Numbered from the stretch's first letter, positions 28,781 to 37,775 are shown. The stretch is DNA of 64,000 nucleotides from Streptomyces sp. NRRL F-6131 (GCA_000719695.1 JOHN01000023.1:41166-105165), one strand, 5' to 3'. Made by a program: numbers and translations. Notes: a model not told the origin generated them from the sequence alone.

Positions 28781-31700
28781 TCAGAGCAGGGCCTCCGGGG
28801 GGAGGCGGTGGACGCCGGGGAGGTGGGAGTCGAGTTCGCCCGGTTCGAAGCGGCACATGCCGACGGCGTGCCAGAACTCGCCGGCGACGTCGCCCTCGCA
28901 CTTGTAGGCGCCGGACGGCAGCAGGGCGGCCCAGCCGTCGGGGGTGCCGAGGAGGGTGGCGAGGGCCGTGGGCGGGCCTTCCTCGGGGATCCGCCAGAGC
29001 CTGATGGTGCCGTCCTCGCCGCCGCTGGCCAGCAGGGAGCCGTCCGGGCTGAAGGTGACGGCCAGGATCCGGCCGGTGTGGCCGCGCAGGCCGGCGAGTT
29101 CGGTGCCGGAGAGCGGATCCCAGAGCCGGACCACCCGGTCGTCCCCCGCGGTGGCGAGCAGCGACCGGTGCGGGTGGGCGGCGGCGGTCCAGAGCCGGCC
29201 GACGTGGCCGGTCAGCCGGTGGCGGACGGCGCGGTCCACCCAGATCACCGCGGTGCCGTCCCAGGAGGCGCTGGCCAGCCAGGCGCTGTCGGCGGCCGGC
29301 GAGACGGCGTACACCCGGTCGGTGTGGCCGTCGAGTTCGGCCACCACCCGCCCGGCGTCGATGTCGGAGATCCGCACCCGGCTGTCGTCGCAGCCGGTCA
29401 GCAGCTGCCGCCCGTCCGGGCTGAAGGCGATCGAGCGGACCCGGCCCCGGTGCTCGCGCAGCGTGGTGAGGTGGGCGCCGGTGCGGCGGTACCAGAGGCG
29501 GACGGTGTCGTCGTCGTTGGCGGTGGCGACCAGGACGCCGTCGGCGCTGAACGCCTCCGCCCAGACGTGCTCGGTCTCCACGTCCATCTCGCGCAGGTAC
29601 TCGCCGGTGCGGGCGTTCCACAGGCACAGGTCGCCGTCGTTGGTCGCGGTGGCCAGCACCGCCTCCTCCGGGCTGAACACGGCCGAGACCAGCCGGCTGC
29701 TGCGGCCCGACAGCTCCCGCAGTCGGCGGCCGGTGGACGGCTCCCAGAGCCGGACCCGGCCGTCGTTGCCGCCGGCCGCGAGCAGCGTGCCGTCACCGCT
29801 GAAGGTGAGCGAGCCGATCCGCCGGCCGTGGCCGCGCAGCAGCTGGCGGCTGCGGCCGGTGGACGGGTCCCAGAGCCGGACCCGGCCGTCGTTGGCGCCG
29901 GTGACCAGCAGCGGGTCGCTCTCCGCACCGCCGCGCCCGGAGCCGGGCCGGAACCGGCAGGCCCAGACCGAGCCCCGGTGCTCGGGCGGCTGACGGCGCA
30001 ACGGCGTCACCTCCCGGGCTCCCCCGATGCCCGAACCGTCGGCGGGGCCGACCCGCCAGACCCGGACGCCGCCGTCGCTGTCGCTGGCCGCGAAACGGGT
30101 GCCGGCCTCGTCGAAGGTGACCTGGTAGATCTTGCCGGTGGAGTCCTCGGGCCGGCCGGCCGGGGTGCCCTCGAGGGGGTTCCAGAACCGGATCTGCCCC
30201 TCGGTGTCGCCGCTGGCGAGGAGGTCCCCGTCGGGGTGGAAGGCGAGCGTGTAGATCCGTCCGACGTGGCCGGGCATGCTGTGCCGCAGCCGGCGGGAGG
30301 CGACCTCCCAGATCCGCACGGTGCCGCCGCTGCCGTCGTCCGGCCCGCCGTCGGCGGTGGCCACCAGGGTGCCGTCCGGGCTGAACGCGGAGCGGTAGAC
30401 GGTGCCGCGGTGGCCGGGGAGCTCGGCGAGCCGGCGGCCGTTCACGGTGGACCAGAGCCGGCCGCCGCCGCCCTGGTCGCCGGTGACCAGCAGGGTGCCG
30501 TCGGGGCTGAACACCGCGGTGTAGACGGGGGCGGCGTGGCCGGGCAGCCGGTGCCGGGGCTCGCCGGTGGCGGTGTCCCAGAGGGTGACGACGCCGTTGA
30601 GGTCGCCGGTGGCGACCAGCCGGCCGTCCGGGGAGAGCGAGACCGGCCAGACGCCGCCGGGGTGGACGTCGAGGCGGTGGCGGCACTCGCCGGAGACCGG
30701 GTCCCAGAGCCGGACGGTGCCGTCGGCGCTGCCGGTGGCGAGCACGTCGCCGGCGAACTTGACCGAGTAGACGCGGCCGATGTGGTCCTTGAGGGTGCGC
30801 AGGGCGATGCCGGTGACGGCGTCGCAGATCAGCACGCTGCCGTCCTCGGAGCCGACCGCGAGGAGGTGGCCGTCGCGGCTGAAGGCGACCGGCTCGGGCA
30901 GCCGGGTGGAGCGCACGTCGAAGCCGTAGGGGACGCCGACCTCGGAGGGGCTGAAGCCGGCCTCGACGGGGAGGCCGGGGGCGATCGCGGCGGCCCTCAG
31001 CTCGGGGGCGGCCAGCACCTCCTCGTCGGTGACGGCGGAGATCAGCGCGGCCCGCTGCCAACGGCTGCCGCGCAGCCGGGCACCGCGCAGGTCGGTGCGG
31101 ACCAGCCGGGCGCCGTGCAGATCGGCGAAGCGCAGGTCGGCACCGGTGAGATCGGCGGCGTCGAGGCGGGCGCCGGCCAGCCGGGCGCCGCGCAGGTCCG
31201 CGCCGGAGAGGTTGGCGCCGAGCAGCCGGGCGCCGCGCAGGTCCGCGCCGAACAGGTCGACGCCGGAGAGGTCGCGGTGCGAGAGGTCCTCGCCGGCCAG
31301 GGTGGCCCCGCGCAGATCGGTGTGGGCGGGCACCCGCAGCCGGTCGAGCACCTTGACAGCGTTGAGCCGGGTCGCCTCGGGGGCGCTCTCGGCGGCGTCC
31401 AGGACGGAGCGGGCCCAGCGCTGGCAGGTCTGGTGGTCGGCGAGGTCGCAGAGGAACTCCACGGCGAGCCGGCTGAGCGGGCCGCGGGAGAGCAGCGTGG
31501 TGTCGCCGCGCTCCAGCGCCTCGGCGGCGGCCCGGGCGACCAGCCACTCCCCCACCGAGCCGTGGATGAACTGGAACATGCCCTCCTCGGAGCGGACCAG
31601 CAGGCTGCCGGAGCCGACGGCGTGCGCCACCTGCGGGGTCGGCATCCGGTTCTCGGCGAGGCCGCTGAGCACCCCGGCGATGTCGACGATCTCGTCCAGC

Positions 31701-34700
31701 GGGATGGAGCTGCGCCCGCTCTCCCACAGGCGCAGCGCGAGCAGGGTGACGGCCTGCCAGAGCTGGTCGAGCTCCAGGCCGGGCGCGGCGCCGGGGCCGC
31801 CGTGGCCGCGCTGCTCCTCGAAGCGCAGCCAGGAGGTGAAGACCTCCTCGTAGAGGCCGGCGGCGCTGAGCGCCCGGCCGGCGCCGGCGACGGCCCGCAG
31901 CCGGTCGTGGTCGAGGTCGGCGACGAAGCTGAGCAGGCGGGGGTTGCGGCAGAGCGCGAGCAGGTCCGGGATCGCCTCCAACAGCCGCATCCGGCGGGTG
32001 GCGGCCTCCTCGTCGCCGTAGCGGTTGCTCAGGTAGCCGCGGATCTGGTGCGGGGTGAAGTCCTGGACGGCGATCAGCCGGCGCTGCGGGAGCAGGCCGA
32101 CGCGCTCGCCGAGCGCGGTGAGCACCTGTTCGTGGGAGCTGAAGTGCTGGGTGCGGCTGGTGACCACGATCTTGGCGTTGTCGACGGCGGCGTCGAGCAG
32201 CACCTGGAGGTGGTCGGCGGCGCGTTCGTAGCTGACCCGGTTGACGAGCTCGTCGAAGCCGTCGAAGAGCAGGACGACCCGGCCCTGCCGGAGCATGTAG
32301 CGGAAGGCCCGCAGGTCGAGGGTGTCGATGCCGTGCTCGGTGAGGTGGGCGGCGACCAGGCCGTCCAGCGAGTGCGCCTTGTCGAGCGCGCTGAGCTCGA
32401 TGAACAGGGGCGCGAGGTGCGGGAGTTCGGCGGGCAGGCGACGGGCGAGCTCGCGCAGGGCGAAGGTCTTGCCGCGGCCGAAGTCGCCGAGCAGCAGGAC
32501 GAAGCGGCCGTGGTCGGAGTCGAGCAGCCGGAGCAGTTCGTCGACCAGGCCCTCGCGCTCGTCGGTGTCGGCGTGCTGCGTGCCGGAGCGGTCGGTGACA
32601 GGGCGGTCCGCACCGACGTGGTCGGCGACGGAGCGCCGGACGTCGGGGCGTTCGGCGTCGCGGTAGCGCTGCGGCAGGTAGAGGCCGGGGTGGTACTGGC
32701 TGTCGGTGGAGAGCCGTTCGGTCTGGGCGGTGACGTAGCCGCGCAGGTCGAGCAGGCCCTGGAACTCCAGGAAGCTGCGCAGCCGCACGCCCCGGCGGCG
32801 GGCGCGGTCGCGCAGCTCGCGGGAGGGCGGCGGGCCGTCGTGGACGAGTTCGGCGTCGAGGCCGGCGCCGTCGGCGTGCACCGCGTCGACGAAGTGCTCG
32901 ACCTCCTCCTCGCTGGGCGTGCCGACGCAGGCGGCGACCCGCTGCTGACGGACCAGCCCGGACTCGGCCCAGGTGACGAAGAGTTGGGCCGTGGTGCCCA
33001 CCACCGGCCGGATCTGGGCGCCGGGGTGGCGGGTGCGGCAGACCTCGGCGACCCGGGCCAGCAGGGCCTCCTGCGGGGAGGCCAGGGCGCGGGTCTCCTG
33101 GACGGGGTCGGCGGGCGCGAGGGACTCCTCCAGCTGCGGGGGACCGGACCGGGGAGCGGGCTCCGGGGCCGGGAAGGCGCGCTCGGCCCGGCGCCAGGCG
33201 ACGGCGAGCCGCTGGGACGCGGTGCCGGGCCCGCTGCCGGAGGCACCGCCGGACCCGCTGCCGGAGGCGCTGCGGGGTGCGCGCCAGCGGGTGAGGCCGT
33301 CGCGGGTGAGCTGGAGCAGCTGGTGGGCGCCGGGGGCGGCGGCGCCGAGCACGGGGAGGTCGCCGGCCGTGGTGGGGAGGGTGCGGACGGCGGTGCCGGG
33401 GGTGCCGGCGGGGCCGTGCAGCAGGAGGTGAAGCCGGGGCGCGGTGAGCCGGGTGAACCGGTCGGCGTCGCGCAGCGGTTCGGTGTCCCGGCCGGTGGCA
33501 CCGGGGTGGCCGGTGGGGTTTCCGGGGTGGCCGGGGGTGCCCGGGCCGCGGTGACCGCCCGGGCCGGCGGGAGCGGGGACGACCGGGTGGCGCACCGCGC
33601 CGATCCGCAGCCAGCCGTCGTTCTCGTAGGGGCGCAGCGCCTGCGCGAACCAGGCGGCCTGCTCGGGCCCGAGCCAGCCGTAGCGGTCCTCGGGCCGGTG
33701 GGTCCAGGCCATCGAGGAGTTGAGCCCGGCGACGACGGTGCCGAGCTCCGGCACCGGGAAGAGCGTCCACGGCTGGGCGCTGTCGAAGACCACGTCCAGG
33801 CCCTGGTAGAACTCCTGGAACAGCCGGGCGTAGTGCCGCCACTTGGGCCAGTACGGCGGGGCGGGCCGCAGTTCGTCGGCCTCGCAGGTGGCGAAGTAGG
33901 CGCGGGCGGCGGCCTGGCTGACGTCCTGGCCGCCGGGCAGGACGGCCACCCGGTGCGGTTCGAGGCCCAGCAGCGAGCGGATGCCGGTGAGGAAGGACAG
34001 CGCCTGTTCGCACTCGCGGGGGCTGCCGGAGGCGGTGAGGTCCCCGGTGACGACGACCAGTTCGGGCGTGGGGGCGCCGGCGTCGGCGAGTTCGACGAGG
34101 TCGCCCCAGATGGCGGCCTGGAGGTCCACCGGGTCGTGGCCCCGGCCGAAGGCGGGCCCGGCCAGGTGGAGGACGCTGACCGCCTCGCGTCCGCCGGCGC
34201 GGCCGGCGGCCGGTGGGTACTCGGGCCGGACGGAGGGCCGGCGGCGCCCGGCCCGTCCGGTGTCGCCGCCCGGGCGCGGGGCCGGGACGAGGTCCTGCGC
34301 GCCGCCGGTGCCGTCGGCGGTGCCGGGGCTCGGCCGGCCCGTGCCCGAGGAACCGTCGCCCGCGGAGCCGTTGCCGGGGTAGCCGGGGGTCAGGTCGGGG
34401 CGGGCCCGGCCGTCCATCGCCTGGGCGACCCGGGTGAGCAGCAGCCCGCGGGCGCGCGCGGGTTCGCTGACGCCGACCAGGTCGATGTAGGTGAGGGTGG
34501 CGAGCAGGCCGTCCACCGGGATGTCCTCGATCCGGACGGTCACCAGCCGCCGCTCCGGGGCGTCCGGGTCGGCGCGCAGCGCGGCCTGCCACTCCATCCG
34601 GCCGTAGCGCGAGCGCTCGTAGTTGCGCGAGAGCAGGGCGATGACGGCCGCCGACTCGGTGACGCCGCGGTCCATGAAGTCGACGAAGTTGGTGCCGGGC

Positions 34701-34849
34701 ACGAAGTCCCAGGCCTGCAGGAAGGCCCGGTACCCCGCCTCCTCCAGGGTCCAGGCGATCCAGGCCGCCCAGCGTTCGTCGGCCGGCGAGTAGCTGATGA
34801 AGAAGTCGATCGGCCCGGGGCCACCCGGGGTCGCGTCAAGAGCCCCCAT
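28781..34849 (-). CDS. Giant STAND protein: TIR, degenerate metallophosphoesterase, NACHT, pentapeptide repeats, WD40
   Basis: Domains of this 2022-residue protein, in order. A TIR domain (about 14-140, DFFISYSPADERWAAWIAWTLEEAG) retains a Glu at 86 (GRMEWQAAL), the usual NADase position. A calcineurin-like phosphoesterase fold (about 224-485) keeps VVVTGDL but has lost the other metal motifs. A conserved region at 590-715 precedes a NACHT/STAND NTPase with Walker A GDFGRGKT (788-795) and Walker B VVLLFDGFDE (858-867). Pentapeptide repeats follow (about 1178-1265, A-D/N-L-x-G units). About 15 WD40 blades occupy 1318-1970, and the tail is GWAALLPSGAYKCEGD. STAND proteins oligomerise after ligand sensing; TIR is a known NAD-cleaving effector and WD40 a common sensor. 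A role in antiviral or self/non-self defence is inferred. No ribosome site precedes the ATG at 34849. Confidence 0.9.
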   Translation of the reverse strand: MGALDATPGGPGPIDFFISYSPADERWAAWIAWTLEEAGYRAFLQAWDFVPGTNFVDFMDRGVTESAAVIALLSRNYERSRYGRMEWQAALRADPDAPERRLVTVRIEDIPVDGLLATLTYIDLVGVSEPARARGLLLTRVAQAMDGRARPDLTPGYPGNGSAGDGSSGTGRPSPGTADGTGGAQDLVPAPRPGGDTGRAGRRRPSVRPEYPPAAGRAGGREAVSVLHLAGPAFGRGHDPVDLQAAIWGDLVELADAGAPTPELVVVTGDLTASGSPRECEQALSFLTGIRSLLGLEPHRVAVLPGGQDVSQAAARAYFATCEADELRPAPPYWPKWRHYARLFQEFYQGLDVVFDSAQPWTLFPVPELGTVVAGLNSSMAWTHRPEDRYGWLGPEQAAWFAQALRPYENDGWLRIGAVRHPVVPAPAGPGGHRGPGTPGHPGNPTGHPGATGRDTEPLRDADRFTRLTAPRLHLLLHGPAGTPGTAVRTLPTTAGDLPVLGAAAPGAHQLLQLTRDGLTRWRAPRSASGSGSGGASGSGPGTASQRLAVAWRRAERAFPAPEPAPRSGPPQLEESLAPADPVQETRALASPQEALLARVAEVCRTRHPGAQIRPVVGTTAQLFVTWAESGLVRQQRVAACVGTPSEEEVEHFVDAVHADGAGLDAELVHDGPPPSRELRDRARRRGVRLRSFLEFQGLLDLRGYVTAQTERLSTDSQYHPGLYLPQRYRDAERPDVRRSVADHVGADRPVTDRSGTQHADTDEREGLVDELLRLLDSDHGRFVLLLGDFGRGKTFALRELARRLPAELPHLAPLFIELSALDKAHSLDGLVAAHLTEHGIDTLDLRAFRYMLRQGRVVLLFDGFDELVNRVSYERAADHLQVLLDAAVDNAKIVVTSRTQHFSSHEQVLTALGERVGLLPQRRLIAVQDFTPHQIRGYLSNRYGDEEAATRRMRLLEAIPDLLALCRNPRLLSFVADLDHDRLRAVAGAGRALSAAGLYEEVFTSWLRFEEQRGHGGPGAAPGLELDQLWQAVTLLALRLWESGRSSIPLDEIVDIAGVLSGLAENRMPTPQVAHAVGSGSLLVRSEEGMFQFIHGSVGEWLVARAAAEALERGDTTLLSRGPLSRLAVEFLCDLADHQTCQRWARSVLDAAESAPEATRLNAVKVLDRLRVPAHTDLRGATLAGEDLSHRDLSGVDLFGADLRGARLLGANLSGADLRGARLAGARLDAADLTGADLRFADLHGARLVRTDLRGARLRGSRWQRAALISAVTDEEVLAAPELRAAAIAPGLPVEAGFSPSEVGVPYGFDVRSTRLPEPVAFSRDGHLLAVGSEDGSVLICDAVTGIALRTLKDHIGRVYSVKFAGDVLATGSADGTVRLWDPVSGECRHRLDVHPGGVWPVSLSPDGRLVATGDLNGVVTLWDTATGEPRHRLPGHAAPVYTAVFSPDGTLLVTGDQGGGGRLWSTVNGRRLAELPGHRGTVYRSAFSPDGTLVATADGGPDDGSGGTVRIWEVASRRLRHSMPGHVGRIYTLAFHPDGDLLASGDTEGQIRFWNPLEGTPAGRPEDSTGKIYQVTFDEAGTRFAASDSDGGVRVWRVGPADGSGIGGAREVTPLRRQPPEHRGSVWACRFRPGSGRGGAESDPLLVTGANDGRVRLWDPSTGRSRQLLRGHGRRIGSLTFSGDGTLLAAGGNDGRVRLWEPSTGRRLRELSGRSSRLVSAVFSPEEAVLATATNDGDLCLWNARTGEYLREMDVETEHVWAEAFSADGVLVATANDDDTVRLWYRRTGAHLTTLREHRGRVRSIAFSPDGRQLLTGCDDSRVRISDIDAGRVVAELDGHTDRVYAVSPAADSAWLASASWDGTAVIWVDRAVRHRLTGHVGRLWTAAAHPHRSLLATAGDDRVVRLWDPLSGTELAGLRGHTGRILAVTFSPDGSLLASGGEDGTIRLWRIPEEGPPTALATLLGTPDGWAALLPSGAYKCEGDVAGEFWHAVGMCRFEPGELDSHLPGVHRLPPEALL

Positions 34850-35007
34850 GGGAGGAGCTTATGACCGAACCGGACAGCCTCAACCCTGTTTCACCGCACT
34901 GGTTCCGGGTGGTTTTCGGCCGCGCGGGCCGAACGGAGGAGCGAGCATCGGACGGATGTCGGGACGGCGGCTCGACCGGAAACGCCTCGTGTGCGACCCT
35001 GACGTCC

Positions 35008-36210
35008 GTGTTTGCGTACTGGCCCGCCGTCAAACGGCTGCACCCCCTCGACCTGCTGGCGGGAGGACTGCTCGCCGGCGGCCTGGTGTTCCTCGCCACC
35101 GGACTCCTGCCGACGGACTCCGCCGGGTCCGCCGTCGAACGGATCGCGCCGCTGCTGGCGTTCCTCGGCTCGGTGATCGTGCTCGCCGAGCTGACCAGCG
35201 CCGCCGAGGTGTTCGACGTGGTCGCGGCCTGGGTGGCCCGGGCCGGCCGGGGCAGCTACCCGGCGCTGTTCCTGCTCTGCGTCGGCTTCGCCGCGCTCAC
35301 CACGACGGTGCTCAACCTGGACACCACCGCCGTGCTGCTGACCCCGGTCATGCTGGCCCTGGCCTCCCGGGTGGGCATCGCCCCGCTGCCGCTGGCCATG
35401 ACCACGGTCTGGCTGGCCAACACGGCGAGCCTGCTGCTCCCGGTGTCCAACCTCACCAACCTGCTGGCCGCCGACCGGGTGGCGCTCTCCCCCGCGGGCC
35501 TGGCCCGCGCCATGTGGGCGCCGCAACTGGCCGCGCTGCTGGCCACCATGGCCTGCCTGTGGGGTTTCTACTGGCGGCGCGGACGGCGCGGCGCCACCCG
35601 CTACCGGGCTCCGGAGGCCCACCGCCCCGGCGACCGGGTGCTGTTCCGGATCTGCGCGCTGGCCTGCGCCGGCTTCCTGGTGGCCAGCCTGGCGGCGGTC
35701 GTCCCGCTCTGGGTGGCCTCGGGCGCCGCGGCGGCCGTCGTGGTGGTGGCCTTCGCGGTGCGACGCCCGGAGGGCCTGCGGGCCTCGTTGATACCGTGGC
35801 GACTGTTGATCATGGTGCCCGGGATGTTCCTGGTGGTGCAGACCGTGGACGCGCACGGGCTGCACCGGCTGCTCGCCGAGGCGATCGGCACCGACGGCGG
35901 CACGCTCGGCCTGTTCCGCGCCTCCGCGGTCGGCGCGGGCCTGTCCAACCTGCTGAACAACCTCCCCGTCTACCTGGCCGGCGAGGCCGCCGTGCCCGCC
36001 GGCAACCACACCCAGCTGCTGGCCCTGCTGATCGGCACCAACATCGGCCCGCTGGTGGCGCCCTGGGGCTCGCTGGCCACCCTGCTCTGGTACGAACGCT
36101 GCCGGTCGGCGGGCCTGCGGGTGCCGCTGCGCGGCGTGGCCGGGGCGGGCGCGGTGCTGGCGGTCGGCGGCGTCGCCCTGGCGACGGCGGCACTGGCCCT
36201 GACGGCGTGA
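35008..36210 (+). CDS. ArsB/SLC13-superfamily membrane transporter
   Basis: This polytopic membrane protein of about 400 residues has the two-repeat ion-transporter fold. Repeat 1 contains TTVLNLDTTAVLLTPVMLALA and ANTASLLLPVSNLTN; repeat 2 contains AVGAGLSNLLNNLPVYLAGEA and LIGTNIGPLVAPWGSLATLLW. These N-N/T-P hairpins are typical of ArsB and SLC13 carriers of anions or arsenite; the substrate is undetermined. I prefer the GTG at 35008 (VFAYWPAVKRLHPLD). The frame is open from an ATG at 34861 with a good GGAGGAG, but those 49 codons have roughly 75 percent third-position GC instead of over 90 and do not look like transporter. With the later start, a 158-bp divergent promoter region separates it from the STAND gene. 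Confidence 0.85.
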   Translation: MFAYWPAVKRLHPLDLLAGGLLAGGLVFLATGLLPTDSAGSAVERIAPLLAFLGSVIVLAELTSAAEVFDVVAAWVARAGRGSYPALFLLCVGFAALTTTVLNLDTTAVLLTPVMLALASRVGIAPLPLAMTTVWLANTASLLLPVSNLTNLLAADRVALSPAGLARAMWAPQLAALLATMACLWGFYWRRGRRGATRYRAPEAHRPGDRVLFRICALACAGFLVASLAAVVPLWVASGAAAAVVVVAFAVRRPEGLRASLIPWRLLIMVPGMFLVVQTVDAHGLHRLLAEAIGTDGGTLGLFRASAVGAGLSNLLNNLPVYLAGEAAVPAGNHTQLLALLIGTNIGPLVAPWGSLATLLWYERCRSAGLRVPLRGVAGAGAVLAVGGVALATAALALTA

Positions 36211-36245
36211 CGGCGTGACGGCGTGACGGCGTGACGGCGTGACGG
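36201..36245 (+). repeat. 8-bp tandem repeat over the transporter stop codon
   Basis: GACGGCGT is repeated five times without change from 36201 to 36240, then decays (GACGG, and a variant near 36250-36270). The first unit contains the transporter's final codons and stop. Every unit carries a TGA across its junction. Confidence 0.85.
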
Positions 36246-36286
36246 GGGGGACGGCGTAACGGAGTGACGGCCTCCGACGTCCCCCG

Positions 36287-37126
36287 TCAGCCGGCCCGGG
36301 CGACCAGGTCGAGCAGGTACGGGAGCAGCGCCGGGCGGGCCGCGACGTAGCCGCGGGCGGTGTCCGGCTGCCCCGTCCGGGCGCTGAACGGTCCGCCGTC
36401 CAGCGCCCGGACCTCGATGCCCGCCTCGGTGGCCAGCAGCCAGCCGGCCGGCAGGTCGATCTCCTCCGCCCGGTAGCCGACGAAGCCGTCGATCAGCCCG
36501 GCGGCCAGCAGCGACCAGGTGAGCAGCGGCGCCCAGAGCTGGAGCACCCGGCGGGCACCGGCCTCCAGCCCGTCCTTGAGCGCCCGCGCCACCGGGTCGC
36601 CGCCCAGCCCGTGCCCCTGCGTCCAGCCGAGCACCGGTCGGCCGGCCCCCGACGGCCGCGCCGGCACCCCCAGCCGGCCCGCCGGCCCGTACGCGCCCGC
36701 CCCGCGCACCGCCCGCCAGGTGCGGCCGGCCACCGGGTCGTGCACCACCCCGAGCACCGGCTCGTCGTCCACGCACAGCGCGATGCCTACCACGTACGCG
36801 GGCAGGCCGACGACCACGTTGTTGCTGCCGTCCAGCGGGTCGACCAGCCAGGTGCGGCGGCTGTCGGGTCGGCCGGCCGACCCGCCGCCCTCCTCCGCGC
36901 GGATCCGGTCGGCGGGGAAGCGCTCGGCGAGCCGCCGGACGATCAACTCCTCGGCGAGCAGGTCGAGCTCGGTCACCACGTCGCCGTCCCCGCCCTTGGT
37001 CTCCACCCGGAAGGTGTCCAGGAAGCGCGACCTCAGCAGCGCGCCCGCCTCCTCGGCGGCGCGCACCGCCACCCGCAGTTCCCCGGCGAAGCCCCCCGCT
37101 CCCGCCGGCTCAACCGGCGTCGCCAC
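36287..37126 (-). CDS. Inositol monophosphatase-family protein
   Basis: This 279-residue protein shows the metal-dependent phosphatase motifs of the IMPase/CysQ superfamily: GDGDVVTELDLLAEELI, IRAEEGGG (EE metal ligand), WLVDPLDGSNNVV (DPxDGxxN) and a C-terminal YRAEEIDLPAGWLLATEAG. The usual Thr of DGTxN is Ser here. It probably dephosphorylates inositol phosphate, histidinol phosphate or PAP; which one is not evident. It starts at a GTG inside the upstream cupin-like gene (17-bp overlap), so the two are coupled. Confidence 0.88.
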   Translation of the reverse strand: MATPVEPAGAGGFAGELRVAVRAAEEAGALLRSRFLDTFRVETKGGDGDVVTELDLLAEELIVRRLAERFPADRIRAEEGGGSAGRPDSRRTWLVDPLDGSNNVVVGLPAYVVGIALCVDDEPVLGVVHDPVAGRTWRAVRGAGAYGPAGRLGVPARPSGAGRPVLGWTQGHGLGGDPVARALKDGLEAGARRVLQLWAPLLTWSLLAAGLIDGFVGYRAEEIDLPAGWLLATEAGIEVRALDGGPFSARTGQPDTARGYVAARPALLPYLLDLVARAG

Positions 37127-37775
37127 GTCCCCCGAGCCTCCTGGCCGCCTCCCCGGCGATCCGGGCCGTCCGGTCCGCGTCGCAGAGCCGCCGCACCACG
37201 CGCCGGGCGGCGCCCTCCACCGGCCCCAGCACCACGTCCACCGGCCCCGGCACGGTCCGGCCGAGCACCACGGTGGCGGCGGGTTCGTCGTCCGGCAGTG
37301 CCGTGACGTGGAACTGCCCCGCCCCCAGCGTGTACGTCTCGCCGCGCGCGCTCACCTCCTCGGCCAGCGGCTCCCAGCGGACCAGCCGCGGCGTCGGCCG
37401 GATCTCGTCCACCCCGGCGGCGGCGTCACTGAACACCTCGAAGGCCCGGTGACTCGGCCGGGCGGGCTCGTCGTACACCCCGACCCGCAGATTGCCGACC
37501 CGGCCGTAGAGCACACTGCTCTTCAGCTCCCAGCTGTGGCAGTGGATCTCCCGCCGCCCGGCGGCCCTGCGCGGGTCGAAGACGTGCACGCACACCCCGT
37601 GGACACCGTCCCGCACCACCGGCAGGCAGTAGAAGCCGAGCGGATGGTCCACCGCCCGCACCGGCCGGCTGCCGTCCGCCACCTGCGCCAGCAGTCCGCC
37701 CACCAGCCTGTCCAGCCCGGGCTCGGCGGCGCTCCGCCCGGCGGCCCGGTCGAGCGTCGTGAAGAGTTCGTTCAT
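37110..37775 (-). CDS. Cupin-like protein of unknown function, coupled to the IMPase gene
   Basis: This is a 221-residue soluble protein. Residues about 45-75 read LGFYCLPVVRDGVHGVCVHVFD and IHCHSWELKSSVLYGRVGN, an HxHSxxLxSxVLxGxxxN pattern resembling the metal-binding strand of cupins such as cysteine-dioxygenase-like proteins. A second strand has GAGQFHVTALPDDEPAATVVLG. I do not recognise the exact family. The ATG at 37775 follows AAAGGGGGAGC. The 17-bp overlap with the phosphatase gene suggests a shared pathway, possibly on a phosphorylated small molecule. Confidence 0.65.
   Translation of the reverse strand: MNELFTTLDRAAGRSAAEPGLDRLVGGLLAQVADGSRPVRAVDHPLGFYCLPVVRDGVHGVCVHVFDPRRAAGRREIHCHSWELKSSVLYGRVGNLRVGVYDEPARPSHRAFEVFSDAAAGVDEIRPTPRLVRWEPLAEEVSARGETYTLGAGQFHVTALPDDEPAATVVLGRTVPGPVDVVLGPVEGAARRVVRRLCDADRTARIAGEAARRLGGRGDAG

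Noticed and set aside
28808..34864. 2018-codon open frame on the plus strand opposite the STAND gene
   Set aside because: It is the mirror of a high-GC3 coding frame; it has no recognisable domain, and the minus strand encodes clear TIR, NACHT and WD40 motifs.
34861..35007. N-terminal 49-codon extension of the transporter from the ATG at 34861
   Set aside because: Low third-position GC and no transporter-like sequence; kept only as an alternative start.
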